Shown: piece by piece, positions 5,806 to 13,803 of the stretch
How the letters are laid out: each line of letters opens with the position of its first letter
Numbering within the stretch: the first letter of the stretch is position 1
Translations under genes and position numbers: made by a program
Notes under the pieces: model-generated
Seen by the model: only the letters and a program-made list of their open reading frames with translations
Databases searched by the model: none
Told to the model about the DNA's origin: nothing
Assembly: GCA_002360555.1 (NCBI GenBank)
Contig: DEQS01000033.1
Location: 4,474 to 21,728, forward strand
Direction of reading: 5' to 3'
Origin: Chloracidobacterium sp. UBA3360
GTDB taxonomy: Bacteria > Acidobacteriota > Blastocatellia > Pyrinomonadales > Pyrinomonadaceae
Length of the DNA: 17,255 nucleotides

Positions 5806-7803
5806 CTACATTTTTTCGGGAACTTCGATTCCAAGAGCGTCGAGGGCTGACGTTAATGCCTTTCTTGCCATATCCGCAACGACGATGAGCAGCTCCCGTT
5901 TGGTGTCGTCGGCCTCGATCAGGATCTTGTGATTGTGATAGAACAAGTTAAAAGCCTTAGCGAGCGTAAATGTATATTTTGCAAGGATTGCGGGCTCATT
6001 CGCGTTTGCTGCCGCCTCGACCGTTTCCTCTAATCGCGACGCCAAAATCGCCATTGACCAAATGTCGCTGCCGGTTTCACCCGAAAGTATCGCGTCAACC
6101 CCGCCAAGGTCCGTGATACGCGACCGACAAGCTTCGATATTGTCTTTCTCAGCAAGTTTTCTAAAGATCGAATTTGCCCGGACCGCCGAATACTGGCAAA
6201 AGCAACCAGTTTCGCCCTCAAAAGACAGAGCCTCCTTAAAATCAAACACGATCACTGTATTCCGGGTAAATTTGAGCAGAAAATACCGCAGGGCACCGAC
6301 CGCAAGCTGGTGGGCGATGCCTTGTTTTACTTCGTCACTGGAGTCCGCGTGCCGTGATTCGACCTCGGCTAGGGCATTTGCTTCGAGGCGATCGATGAGG
6401 TCATCTGCCTTGACGCCGAGGCCTTTGCGGCCGCTCATTTCGATAAACGGTCGCTTTCCGTCTTCTTCCGAAAGCTTAAATCCAAGCTCCTCGGCGGCCG
6501 CAGGTGACAATGCAACCATTTCGTAAGACAGGTGAATGCTTGCCTTTTCACCGCGTTCGGGCGATATTGCCGCAGCACCCTTACGGACGATGTCCTGCGG
6601 ATAAGATTGCCGAGAATCGATCACGTTATAGATCGTCTCGCCGCCGCCAAAAGCGGGGTGTTCATTCGCATTTGCGTCAGCGGTCGTTATCCAAACATCC
6701 TGGCCATTTTTGTACGTGTGAAAATGCTTGTAGTTGAAATCGAGGCCGAGAATCCCAAGTTTCCACATCTGATAGGCGATATCCTTGCCCGTGTAAGTGA
6801 CTGTTCCGTTTGACCTTACGAGTATCTTGTCGCCCTCGTTGTCCTCGTTACCTGTGTGCTCCTCAAACGGCATCACCCAACAACCCGCTTGCTTGCCCTC
6901 CGGCTCATAATGGATCACCCCGAGCTGTTTCATCTGCTCAAAGGCCTTGTCCCAAAAATGCAGATGCAGGATCTCGGATTCACGCGGAAGCAGGTCATAG
7001 CGGATCGAGAGCCGCTCCATCGTATCGAGAATACACTCGACGTTTCGCGTTGCGACGTAATCCGCAAGTTCGGCGGTGGGATTACCACCCTCTTCGACAA
7101 GATGCAGCACTTCGGCACGTTTTTCTTTTAATTCTTCGTTTGTCTGATACTCGACACCAACCTTTGTATAAAGATCCCAGCAATAGTAGTCAAAACTCGT
7201 TCCGTCTGCGATAAGTTGTTTATCCAGAGCTTTTATATCATCTAAACTCATCTGTTGGATGAACAAGAATCCAACCACAACATCTGCAACCTGAACGCCC
7301 GTATTGTCGATGTAGTTCTGCACCTCGACACGTTTCCCGGTCGCTTTTAGAATGCGTTGAAACGTGTCGCCAAGCACCGAATTGCGAACATGTCCGATAT
7401 GAGCGGCTTTGTTTGGATTGACCGAAGTATGCTCGACGCAAACCTTTACGCCATCTTTACCGGCGTTCGGAAGAGGTTCGGATGCTGCGTTTTCAGCCAA
7501 AAACCGCACCCGGTCAAAGAAAACATTGAGATATCCGGCTCCTGCGACCTCGACTTTGCCAACAAACTCGATCGTTTCTAGCGCAGATTTGAGCGTTTCT
7601 GCAATTTCACGCGGATTTTTCTTCGCGCCTGTCGCTTGCTTGATCTGTTTTACTAGCTCAAAGGCGACAGGAAATGCGACATCGCCGAGCTCTGTTTTTG
7701 GCGGTGTTTCAGCCACGATCATACCGAGTTCGACATCAAATTTGTTCTTGGCAGTTTCGCGAACCCGGTCACGGAGTAATTTTTCTATCTCGATCAATGT
7801 CAT
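5806..7803 (-). CDS. argS: Arginyl-tRNA synthetase
   Basis: ArgS charges tRNA-Arg with arginine in the cytoplasm. The 665-residue protein has the N-terminal additional domain (about 1-105) and the class I signature AAHIGHVRN with HIGH at about 135-138. The catalytic core contains the ArgRS segment VEVQNYIDNTGVQVADVV, and MSGRKGLGVKADDLID stands in the KMSKS-loop position. The C-terminal DALR anticodon-binding domain includes GETGCFCQYSAVRANSIFRK. ATG at 7803 is the start, about 25 nt downstream of a predicted transcription start, with no clear Shine-Dalgarno. It is transcribed divergently from the methyltransferase and is followed 2-3 bases later by the trp promoter. At 665 residues it is longer than E. 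coli ArgS. Confidence 0.96.
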   Translation of the reverse strand: MTLIEIEKLLRDRVRETAKNKFDVELGMIVAETPPKTELGDVAFPVAFELVKQIKQATGAKKNPREIAETLKSALETIEFVGKVEVAGAGYLNVFFDRVRFLAENAASEPLPNAGKDGVKVCVEHTSVNPNKAAHIGHVRNSVLGDTFQRILKATGKRVEVQNYIDNTGVQVADVVVGFLFIQQMSLDDIKALDKQLIADGTSFDYYCWDLYTKVGVEYQTNEELKEKRAEVLHLVEEGGNPTAELADYVATRNVECILDTMERLSIRYDLLPRESEILHLHFWDKAFEQMKQLGVIHYEPEGKQAGCWVMPFEEHTGNEDNEGDKILVRSNGTVTYTGKDIAYQMWKLGILGLDFNYKHFHTYKNGQDVWITTADANANEHPAFGGGETIYNVIDSRQSYPQDIVRKGAAAISPERGEKASIHLSYEMVALSPAAAEELGFKLSEEDGKRPFIEMSGRKGLGVKADDLIDRLEANALAEVESRHADSSDEVKQGIAHQLAVGALRYFLLKFTRNTVIVFDFKEALSFEGETGCFCQYSAVRANSIFRKLAEKDNIEACRSRITDLGGVDAILSGETGSDIWSMAILASRLEETVEAAANANEPAILAKYTFTLAKAFNLFYHNHKILIEADDTKRELLIVVADMARKALTSALDALGIEVPEKM

Positions 7804-7834
7804 TGGTTTAATTATGCGGTCAAACGAAACAATG

Positions 7835-7864
7835 ATTATAGTCTGTGGGCGTCAGGGATAGCAA
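7835..7864 (-). promoter_or_regulatory. Sigma-70 type promoter of argS
   Basis: The minus strand shows -35 TTGCTA (7864-7859), an 18-nt spacer and a consensus -10 TATAAT (7840-7835), with predicted initiation about 25 nt before the argS ATG. It lies in the 144-bp divergent region between argS and the methyltransferase. A TAAAAT at 7927-7932 on the plus strand might serve the rightward gene but lacks a credible -35. Confidence 0.6.
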
Positions 7865-7947
7865 TAATCTAGTAATAGTTGCGTGCCAAAGGTGTGTGAC
7901 AACTTCGTTTTATCCGCCAAAACAGCTAAAATCTTGTTTCTTAACTG

Positions 7948-8640
7948 ATGAACCCAATAAAACGAATATTTACCTGGTATTCGGAAGCCTCTCGATCGAA
8001 ACGGAGGCAGATCTTTCGTGAGTATTTTGAAATTGACGAGACCACAAAGATCCTCGATCTTGGGTCAGAGGACGGCTCAAACATTGCCCGGGTGATCGAG
8101 GGATCGCCTATCGTGTCTAAAAATGTTTACGTTGCCGATATAGAAAGCGACGCTGTCAAGAATGTTAGTGAAACATACGGTTTCACGTCGGTCGTGCTGC
8201 GAGAGGGTGATCCGCTGCCGTTTGAAGATGGCTTTTTTGATATAGTGTACTGTTCGTCTGTTTTAGAGCATGTGACGATACCTAAGAGTGAGATCTGGGA
8301 ACTAAGATCGGGACGGGAATTTCGGAGCAGATCTCTTGTATCGCAAGAAATATTTGCAAATGAAATAAAGAGGGTTGGAAAGCAGTATTTTATTCAGACG
8401 CCTTGCCGCACATTCTTATTAGAAAGCCATTCTTGGTTACCGATAGCCGGAATGCTGCCTCGCGAGGTCATGGTCCCGCTTTTTAGCCTGACCAATAAGG
8501 TTTGGGTAAAGGGAACCGTCCCGGATTTTTATCTGCTGTCGTCAAATGAGTTGCGGTCATTTTTTCCTGACGCGGAAATTGTTCGTGAACGCAGTTTTGG
8601 ACTTACAAAATCGTTTATGGCCATCCGGGCCAATAAATAG
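7948..8640 (+). CDS. Class I SAM-dependent methyltransferase (substrate unknown)
   Basis: The 230-residue protein has a Rossmann-type methyltransferase core. Motif I is ILDLGSEDG (about 35-43), the acidic residue after strand 2 is in YVADIESD (about 64), and GDPLPFEDGFFDIVYCSSVLEHV (88-109) matches motifs II/III of Methyltransf_11/25-like enzymes. The segment EIKRVGKQYFIQTP (139-152) resembles a group of uncharacterised methyltransferases often found among surface-sugar genes, but no such genes are here. Motif I has S-E-D-G where G-x-G-x-G is usual, so some divergence is present. It is the first gene rightward from the divergent promoter region and lies 17 nt before folE. The substrate cannot be deduced. 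Confidence 0.8.
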   Translation: MNPIKRIFTWYSEASRSKRRQIFREYFEIDETTKILDLGSEDGSNIARVIEGSPIVSKNVYVADIESDAVKNVSETYGFTSVVLREGDPLPFEDGFFDIVYCSSVLEHVTIPKSEIWELRSGREFRSRSLVSQEIFANEIKRVGKQYFIQTPCRTFLLESHSWLPIAGMLPREVMVPLFSLTNKVWVKGTVPDFYLLSSNELRSFFPDAEIVRERSFGLTKSFMAIRANK

Positions 8641-8657
8641 TTGGGTTGAGGTGAAAG

Positions 8658-9239
8658 TTGGTTAAGAAAGTAAAAAGAGCTATAGATCTAAAAAAGATCG
8701 CCGACGGCGTCCGATTGATGCTTGAGGGCATTGGCGAGGATCCGGATCGCGACGGTTTGGTGAAAACACCTGAGCGTGTGGCTGAATTTTACGCAGAACT
8801 GACCGAAGGGATGTGGATCGACGCGCGCGAGCATATCGTACCGCTGCCGGGCGACAGCCACGACGAAATGGTGATCGTCAAGGACATCTCTATCGCGTCG
8901 GTCTGTGAGCATCACCTAGCGCCGTTCACGGGTAAGTGCCATATCGCTTATATTCCAAAAGGCGGCCGTATCGTCGGGCTATCAAAGCTAGCGCGTATCG
9001 CCGAAGTCTTTTCGCACCGCTTACAGGTCCAGGAACGCCTGACGCAGCAGATCGCGCAAACACTGTTCGACAAGCTCGCGCCCGTCGGTGTTATGGTCGT
9101 CATTGAGGCCGAACATACTTGTATGACGCTGCGCGGCGTCAAGAAACCGGGTGCGGTGACGATAACATCGGCAGTTTTAGGCGGTTTCCGAAAAGATCCG
9201 CGAACGCGGGCTGAGGCTATGTCGCTGATCAAAGGGTAA
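8658..9239 (+). CDS. folE: GTP cyclohydrolase I
   Basis: FolE converts GTP to 7,8-dihydroneopterin triphosphate, the first step of tetrahydrofolate (and other pterin) synthesis. The 193-residue protein has the zinc and catalytic cluster SVCEHHLAPF (Cys83, His85, His86), GRIVGLSKLARI (103-114), RLQVQERLTQQIA (121-133) and AEHTCMTLRG (His153, Cys155). It is a complete type IA enzyme. The start is TTG at 8658, with GAGGTGA a few bases upstream as a good Shine-Dalgarno. It is followed 3 bases after its stop by metG, so folE and metG are probably co-transcribed. Both pathways touch one-carbon and formylmethionine metabolism, which may explain the pairing (inference). Confidence 0.97.
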   Translation: MVKKVKRAIDLKKIADGVRLMLEGIGEDPDRDGLVKTPERVAEFYAELTEGMWIDAREHIVPLPGDSHDEMVIVKDISIASVCEHHLAPFTGKCHIAYIPKGGRIVGLSKLARIAEVFSHRLQVQERLTQQIAQTLFDKLAPVGVMVVIEAEHTCMTLRGVKKPGAVTITSAVLGGFRKDPRTRAEAMSLIKG

Positions 9240-9242
9240 CGA

Positions 9243-11339
9243 ATGACACAGACTTTTTACATAACAACGCCGATCTATTATGCGAACAGCTTGCCGCATC
9301 TGGGGCACCTTTATTCGACGATCGTGGCAGATGTGATCCAGCGGAGCAAGAAACAGCGTGGATTTGACACTTATTTTCTTACCGGGACTGACGAACACGG
9401 CATAAACATCCAGCGTGCGGCGGAAAAGAACGGGAAAACACCGCAGGAACAAGTTGACTATGTTTCCGGCGAGCTAAAGCGGATGTTTCACGATTTTCGT
9501 CTCGATACCGAAAATGGCGGTTACGACGTTTTTATGAGGACGACCGAGCCGTTTCACTACGAGGGAGCCCAGCATCTGTGGTGCGAGATCGCCAAAAACA
9601 AGACGCCAAAAGGTAACGAAACTATCTACAAAGGCTTTTACGAAGGCTGGTTTTGTGCCCCATGTGCCGAATTTAAGACCGAAGAGCAGTACGTGTTGGC
9701 CGATGGTTCCGATGTTCCTAATTGCCTGATCCACGAACGCCCCCTCGATAAGATCGCCGAGGAGAGTTATTTCTTTCGGCTTTCGGATTACGACGAGTTT
9801 TTGATCGACCTGATCGAGAAAGATGCTGGTCTGGTACGTCCCGAAGCTCGCCGGAATGAGGTTTTGTCGTTTATTCGCGGTGGGTTGCAGGACCTTTCGA
9901 TCAGCCGTCAGAAAGCATCGGTATCGTGGGGAATTCCCGTTCCTGACGACGAGAATCATGTGATGTACGTCTGGCTAGATGCACTTTCAAACTACGTAAC
10001 CGCTCTTGGTTACGGCAATGCTGAGAAAGCGTCTGTCGGCTTCGAGAAATACTGGCAAAATGCGGTGCATTTTGTCGGAAAAGACATTTTGCGGTTCCAT
10101 ACTGTCTATTGGTTCTCGTTCCTACACGCCGCCGGATTGACTCTGCCAAAGACCGTTTATGCGCATGGTATGTGGCTGGACGCGGATGGCCGAAAGATGG
10201 GCAAGACAACAGGTAACGTGATCGAAGTTGATGTATTACATGAGCATTTTCAAGTCGATGCTTTGCGGTATTTCTTGCTTCGCGACATGGTTTTTGGGCA
10301 GGATGGTAAATTTGGCTATGAAAACCTGATCGACCGTGCAAACGCCGACCTCGCAAGCGGTCTCGGAAACCTCGCAAGCCGCACATTTTCGATGATTACA
10401 AAATACCGCGACGGATCGATCCCAAGCGGTAAGATCGCAGAGGAAAACTACATCAACGCCAAACGGGCTGGCGTCAGTCCCGATGAACAGGAACTTGTGT
10501 CGGTCATCGAGCACGCCCGCGATGAGTTTTTGCGGCGGTTTGATAATTTTGAGTTCAGTCTGGGTCTCGAAACGGTTTGGACGGTCATCGCCCGCGTCGA
10601 TAAGCTGATCTCGGACGCAAAGCCTTGGGAATTGATAAAGGATGACAAACAGGCCGAAACGCTCAACGCAGTGCTTTACCGTGCGTCTGAGACGCTGCGT
10701 TGGCTGTGCGTTTTGTTATATCCGGTAATGCCTGTTGCGACAAAGAATATTTATAGCCAGATCGGCCTTAGCGAAGACATCGCAGCCCTCGATCCGGCAA
10801 ATTTGAAATGGGGAGAACTCGCTACCGGCACCAAGATCGGTGTGACCGTCGGCGTTTTTCCGAGAATTGATAAGAACAAAGTTATGAACGAAATAAAAGA
10901 GCAGTCAGCGATCAGCGATCAGCGGTCAGCCGAGTCAGAACCGGGAGCGATAGCGACTGGGTCGCCTGCTGTAACTGAGCCTGTAGAAGCAGAAGTCGAC
11001 AACTTCATCACAATAGACGATTTTATCAAGGTCGATCTGCGTGTTGGCGAGATCAAAGTTGCCGAACGCATCCCTGATGCCGATAAACTGTTACGTTTCG
11101 AGGTTGATCTTGGTGAAGAAAAACCTCGGCAGATACTCGCCGGGCTCGCTGAATTCTACGACCCCGAAACGCTCATCGGCCGCAAGGTCGTCGTCGTTGC
11201 CAACCTAAAGCCCCGCAAAATGCGAGGCCTAGAGTCACAAGGCATGATCTGCGCCGCGAGCCTCGAAGACAATTCCGGCCCAAAACCAGCACTTGCGACT
11301 TTTCTTGAGGATGTTGAAATAGGAGCGAGATTGAAATGA
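9243..11339 (+). CDS. metG: Methionyl-tRNA synthetase with C-terminal tRNA-binding domain
   Basis: MetG charges tRNA-Met for initiation and elongation. The 698 residues include the class I catalytic domain with HLGH (19-22), FLTGTDEHG (46-53), a zinc-knuckle-like Cys138/Cys141...Cys161/His164 and WLDALSNY (244-251). The KMSKS position reads KMGKT (318-322), a divergence from consensus. A helical anticodon-binding domain follows (about 370-540), then a low-complexity linker (about 550-585). Last is a Trbp111/EMAPII-like tRNA-binding domain (about 590-698) with KVDLRVGEI and KPRKMRGLESQGMI. The linker is encoded partly by a 7-bp DNA repeat. The stop overlaps the next gene's ATG as ATGA. Confidence 0.96.
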   Translation: MTQTFYITTPIYYANSLPHLGHLYSTIVADVIQRSKKQRGFDTYFLTGTDEHGINIQRAAEKNGKTPQEQVDYVSGELKRMFHDFRLDTENGGYDVFMRTTEPFHYEGAQHLWCEIAKNKTPKGNETIYKGFYEGWFCAPCAEFKTEEQYVLADGSDVPNCLIHERPLDKIAEESYFFRLSDYDEFLIDLIEKDAGLVRPEARRNEVLSFIRGGLQDLSISRQKASVSWGIPVPDDENHVMYVWLDALSNYVTALGYGNAEKASVGFEKYWQNAVHFVGKDILRFHTVYWFSFLHAAGLTLPKTVYAHGMWLDADGRKMGKTTGNVIEVDVLHEHFQVDALRYFLLRDMVFGQDGKFGYENLIDRANADLASGLGNLASRTFSMITKYRDGSIPSGKIAEENYINAKRAGVSPDEQELVSVIEHARDEFLRRFDNFEFSLGLETVWTVIARVDKLISDAKPWELIKDDKQAETLNAVLYRASETLRWLCVLLYPVMPVATKNIYSQIGLSEDIAALDPANLKWGELATGTKIGVTVGVFPRIDKNKVMNEIKEQSAISDQRSAESEPGAIATGSPAVTEPVEAEVDNFITIDDFIKVDLRVGEIKVAERIPDADKLLRFEVDLGEEKPRQILAGLAEFYDPETLIGRKVVVVANLKPRKMRGLESQGMICAASLEDNSGPKPALATFLEDVEIGARLK
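10904..10931 (+). repeat. Heptanucleotide repeat (GTCAGCG/ATCAGCG x4) inside metG
   Basis: Four consecutive 7-mers read GTCAGCG, ATCAGCG, ATCAGCG, GTCAGCC, followed by a partial GAGTCAG. They encode SAISDQRSAES in the linker between the anticodon-binding and C-terminal tRNA-binding domains. From memory, similar CAGCGATCAGCG strings occur as dispersed intergenic repeats in other bacteria and give ISDQRSA-like peptides when read through. I have not verified that here. Confidence 0.65.
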
Positions 11340-11920
11340 TGCGAAAGGGATTAATTGTCAGTATTGGGGTTATTCTTTTATTTTGCGGGACTTCTTTTGC
11401 TCAGACTACAAATGACGAAAGCATAGTTGGTACATTTAATGGCGAGGAATATTCAAACGAAGCATTAGGATTTACGTTTAAGACGCCCTTGAAATGGTAT
11501 CTTCCGACAAAAGATCAAATTACCAAATATATTGGTAAGGAAGTCAATAAGTATGAAAAGATCGAATTTGTAATTTCGAAGAAAAAAATCGACGCTCCTG
11601 AAAATACTGTTCTAGGTTACAGCTTAATGAAACAGCCTAGTTCGCAGATAACCGCTAGGATGGTGGCTGAGTCGACCAAGGTCTATTTTCTGAAAAACCC
11701 AGACTTTAGACTCACAAAAGATATTGCTACCGAGCGACTCGGTGGTCGTGAATTCGTTACCTTTGAAATGGGTTTTATTAGTTTTCCAAAACAGAGTGTA
11801 CGGATTTATATGATTATGTCTGATGTCTATTTGATCACCTTCGCTTTAACTTACTGGGACAACGACGGATTGAAAGAAATGATGGATTCCTTAAATACGA
11901 TCAAATTCCAGAGTAAATGA
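11336..11920 (+). CDS. Small exported protein, possible PsbP/Mog1-like fold
   Basis: The 194-residue protein starts with a classic signal peptide: MMRK, a hydrophobic stretch GLIVSIGVILLFCGTSFA, then AQ, with likely cleavage after SFA (about residue 22). The mature part opens with YSNEALGFTFKTPLKWYLP (39-57), like the opening of PsbP/Mog1/DUF1795-type domains, where a folded domain begins at an (N)-x-x-G-F-x-x-x-x-P-x-x-W pattern. It ends with LTYWDND...MMDSLNTIKF, a typical end of that fold. No catalytic motif is seen. It overlaps metG at its start (ATG 11336, or the adjacent ATG at 11339) and tatD at its end, both as ATGA, so it is part of that operon. Function is unknown; the fold is a tentative call. 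Confidence 0.75.
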   Translation: MMRKGLIVSIGVILLFCGTSFAQTTNDESIVGTFNGEEYSNEALGFTFKTPLKWYLPTKDQITKYIGKEVNKYEKIEFVISKKKIDAPENTVLGYSLMKQPSSQITARMVAESTKVYFLKNPDFRLTKDIATERLGGREFVTFEMGFISFPKQSVRIYMIMSDVYLITFALTYWDNDGLKEMMDSLNTIKFQSK

Positions 11921-12729
11921 TCTTCATCGATTCCCACTGCCATATCGACGGCGAGCAGTTTGACGATGACCGCGATCCGGTCGTCGCAAGGGCTCGTGAG
12001 GCGGGCGTTGCGGCGATGCTTAATATTGGAACGGGAGATCCGCACTCGGACGATTTTCGTCGGGCGGTTGCGGTTGCTGAGAAATATGACACTGTTTATG
12101 CATCGGTGGGCGTTCACCCGCATGATGCGAAGCTTTACGATGACACCGCCGAACGTCATCTGATCGAACTGGCGGCAAGCCCAAAGGTCATTGCGTGGGG
12201 CGAGATCGGGCTTGATTATTATTACGATCATAGCCCACGTGAAGTGCAGCGGGAAGTTTTTCGACGGCAAATACGCACGGCAAGGGAACTCGACTTACCG
12301 ATAATAATTCATAGCCGTGATGCTGATGATGAGACTGTTGAAATACTAACTGAGGAATGCTCATACGAAGGCTTTCGCGGTATAATGCACTGCTTTGGCG
12401 GCACTGCGGCGATGGCAGAGGCGTTAATGCCTCTGGGGTTTCTGATCTCGTTTGCGGGAAATGTTACGTTCAAAAAAGCGGAGAATCTGCGTGATGCGGC
12501 TCGAGTTGTACCGCTTGATAAGCTGCTGATCGAGACGGATTGTCCTTTTCTGACGCCAGTTCCGTTTCGCGGGAAACGCAACGAGCCGAGCTTTGTTGTC
12601 CACACCGCTCAGTTTCTGGCTGATTTTTATGGTGTAGCGGTCGAAACCGTAGCCGAGCACACGACCCGAAATTTCCTCGATTTCTTCAAACTATCTTTAG
12701 CCACGAATGTCACGAATAACACGAATTAA
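11917..12729 (+). CDS. tatD: TatD family metal-dependent deoxyribonuclease
   Basis: TatD-family proteins are TIM-barrel metallohydrolases with DNase activity, acting in the cytoplasm. All metal ligands are visible: DSHCH (His7, His9), GEIGLD (Glu96), IIHSRD (His132), MHCFGG (His158) and ETDCPFL (Asp208). The 270-residue length fits the family. ATG at 11917 overlaps the stop of the preceding exported-protein gene. The last ten residues or so (ATNVTNNTN) are encoded by a CACGAAT repeat, so the natural C-terminus probably ended near FLDFFKL and was extended or replaced by the repeat. It could be YcfH-like rather than true TatD; the subfamily is not resolved. Confidence 0.93.
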   Translation: MIFIDSHCHIDGEQFDDDRDPVVARAREAGVAAMLNIGTGDPHSDDFRRAVAVAEKYDTVYASVGVHPHDAKLYDDTAERHLIELAASPKVIAWGEIGLDYYYDHSPREVQREVFRRQIRTARELDLPIIIHSRDADDETVEILTEECSYEGFRGIMHCFGGTAAMAEALMPLGFLISFAGNVTFKKAENLRDAARVVPLDKLLIETDCPFLTPVPFRGKRNEPSFVVHTAQFLADFYGVAVETVAEHTTRNFLDFFKLSLATNVTNNTN

Positions 12730-12762
12730 TTCTGCATTCGTGACATTCGTGTAATTCGTGGC
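12700..12762. repeat. Inverted repeat of 9-bp-period CACGAAT units
   Basis: The left arm (12700-12726) reads GCCACGAAT then two more CACGAAT units at 9-bp period. The reverse complement of the right arm (12736-12762) reads the same at 23 of 27 positions. The differences fall only at the two variable bases between units. A 9-base loop separates the arms. The left arm lies in the tatD 3' end and contributes its stop; the right arm ends 12 bp before the yajQ ATG. There is no T-tract, so a classical terminator is not supported. Confidence 0.85.
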
Positions 12763-12774
12763 AAAATCTATCTT

Positions 12775-13272
12775 ATGGCTAAAGAAAATTCATTTGATAT
12801 CGTTTCAAAAACCGACTACGCAGAACTGACCAACGCTCTTAACCAGACGGAGAAAGAGATCTCGCAGCGGTTTGATTTTAAGGGCAGCAAAGCGGCGGTC
12901 GAGCTGCAGGCCAAGGATCTAATTCTCACTGCCGAAGACGAGACGCGGCTTCGCAATATGAACGACATTTTGCAGAGCAAGCTCGTCAAACGCGGCATTT
13001 CGCTCAAGGCTCTTGATTATCAACGCATCGAACCCGCCGCCGGCGGCACGGTTCGCCAGCTTGTAAAGGTCCAGCAGGGAATCCCGATCGAAAAGGCCAA
13101 AGAGGTCGTTCGTTTTATCAAAGACGCCAAATTTAAGGTCCAAGCATCCATCCAGGGCGAGACCGTCCGTGTTTCCGGCAAAGACCGCGACACGCTCCAA
13201 GACGTAATGGCAAAGCTCAAAGCCAATGATTTTGGCATCGACATGACGTTTGATAATTATAGAAGCAATTAG
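12775..13272 (+). CDS. yajQ: YajQ family (UPF0234) nucleotide-binding protein
   Basis: YajQ proteins are small cytoplasmic two-domain ferredoxin-fold proteins. Some members bind cyclic di-GMP and act with transcription factors, as shown for Xanthomonas; I do not claim this for the present copy. The 165-residue length and the motifs NSFDIVSKTD near the N-terminus, NALNQTEKEISQRFDFKGSK (21-40), AKDLILTAEDE, KRGISLKALDY and the C-terminal KANDFGIDMTFDNYR fit the whole family. No Shine-Dalgarno is visible upstream of the ATG, since the preceding 60 bp are the CACGAAT inverted repeat. It may depend on transcription from the metG-tatD operon. Confidence 0.93.
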   Translation: MAKENSFDIVSKTDYAELTNALNQTEKEISQRFDFKGSKAAVELQAKDLILTAEDETRLRNMNDILQSKLVKRGISLKALDYQRIEPAAGGTVRQLVKVQQGIPIEKAKEVVRFIKDAKFKVQASIQGETVRVSGKDRDTLQDVMAKLKANDFGIDMTFDNYRSN

Positions 13273-13304
13273 TTAACCGCGAAATACGCTAAAATCGCTA
13301 AAAA
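13273..13304 (+). repeat. Left 9-bp-period repeat flanking the GxxExxY gene
   Basis: The sequence begins TTAACCG and continues as three 9-mers: CGCGAAATA, CGCTAAAAT, CGCTAAAAA. It starts directly after the yajQ stop. Its first 21 bases match the reverse complement of 13818-13838 at 19 positions, forming an inverted pair around the GxxExxY gene. Confidence 0.7.
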
Positions 13305-13397
13305 TAGGAGCGTAGGTTATTTACTCGTTTCTGAATGTTAGTAGTTTTCTAATTTCAAAATCAGAGAAAGACGAAATCAAAACAAAAATACGAAATT

Positions 13398-13793
13398 GTG
13401 GTCGACCTTATCTATAAAGATGAAAGCTACGCAATAATCGGAGCGTGTTTTGAGGTCTATAAAGATAAAGGGTGTGGATTTGTAGAGCCGGTTTATCAGG
13501 AATGTCTGGAGATAGAACTGCGACATGCCTGTATACCTTTTATCGAGCAACATGAGCTTGCCCTTTTTTACAGAGAACAGAAGCTGCAACATATCTATAA
13601 ACCTGATTTTGTTTGTTTCGATAAGATAATTGTAGAGATCAAAGCTGTTACAAAATTAACGGACGAGCATCGTGCTCAGGTCATGAATTATCTCAAAGCC
13701 ACTGGATATGAGTTAGGACTTTTAGTAAATTTCGGCCATTTTCCGAGGCTCGAATATGAAAGGATCGTGGCAACAAAATCCAAGCGACTTTAG
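13398..13793 (+). CDS. GxxExxY protein, PD-(D/E)XK nuclease-like
   Basis: The 131-residue protein has the signature G-F-V-E-P-V-Y (Gly27, Glu30, Tyr33) of the GxxExxY family, after a helix IIGACFEVYKDKGCG. The nuclease-like core is intact: PDFV with Asp70, VEIKAV with Glu80 and Lys82, then a helix HRAQVMNYLKATG (91-103) with Gln94. The family is assigned to the PD-(D/E)XK superfamily, but no activity is established to my knowledge. GTG at 13398 is the only usual start in the open frame after a stop at 13350, and no Shine-Dalgarno is visible. The gene sits between inverted repeats of CGCnAAA type, and its AT-rich surroundings differ from its neighbours. It looks like an insertion between yajQ and the prenyl synthase gene (inference). 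Confidence 0.85.
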   Translation: MVDLIYKDESYAIIGACFEVYKDKGCGFVEPVYQECLEIELRHACIPFIEQHELALFYREQKLQHIYKPDFVCFDKIIVEIKAVTKLTDEHRAQVMNYLKATGYELGLLVNFGHFPRLEYERIVATKSKRL

Positions 13794-13803
13794 GTAGGTA
13801 TTT

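Noticed and set aside
7904..7932. Plus-strand promoter for the methyltransferase using TAAAAT at 7927-7932
   Set aside because: The box 17 bp upstream (TTCGTT) matches the -35 consensus at only two positions. A promoter must exist here but cannot be placed.
9474..9959. Long minus-strand reading frames antisense to metG (also 9901-10386)
   Set aside because: They mirror the metG coding frame, and their translations show no family motifs.
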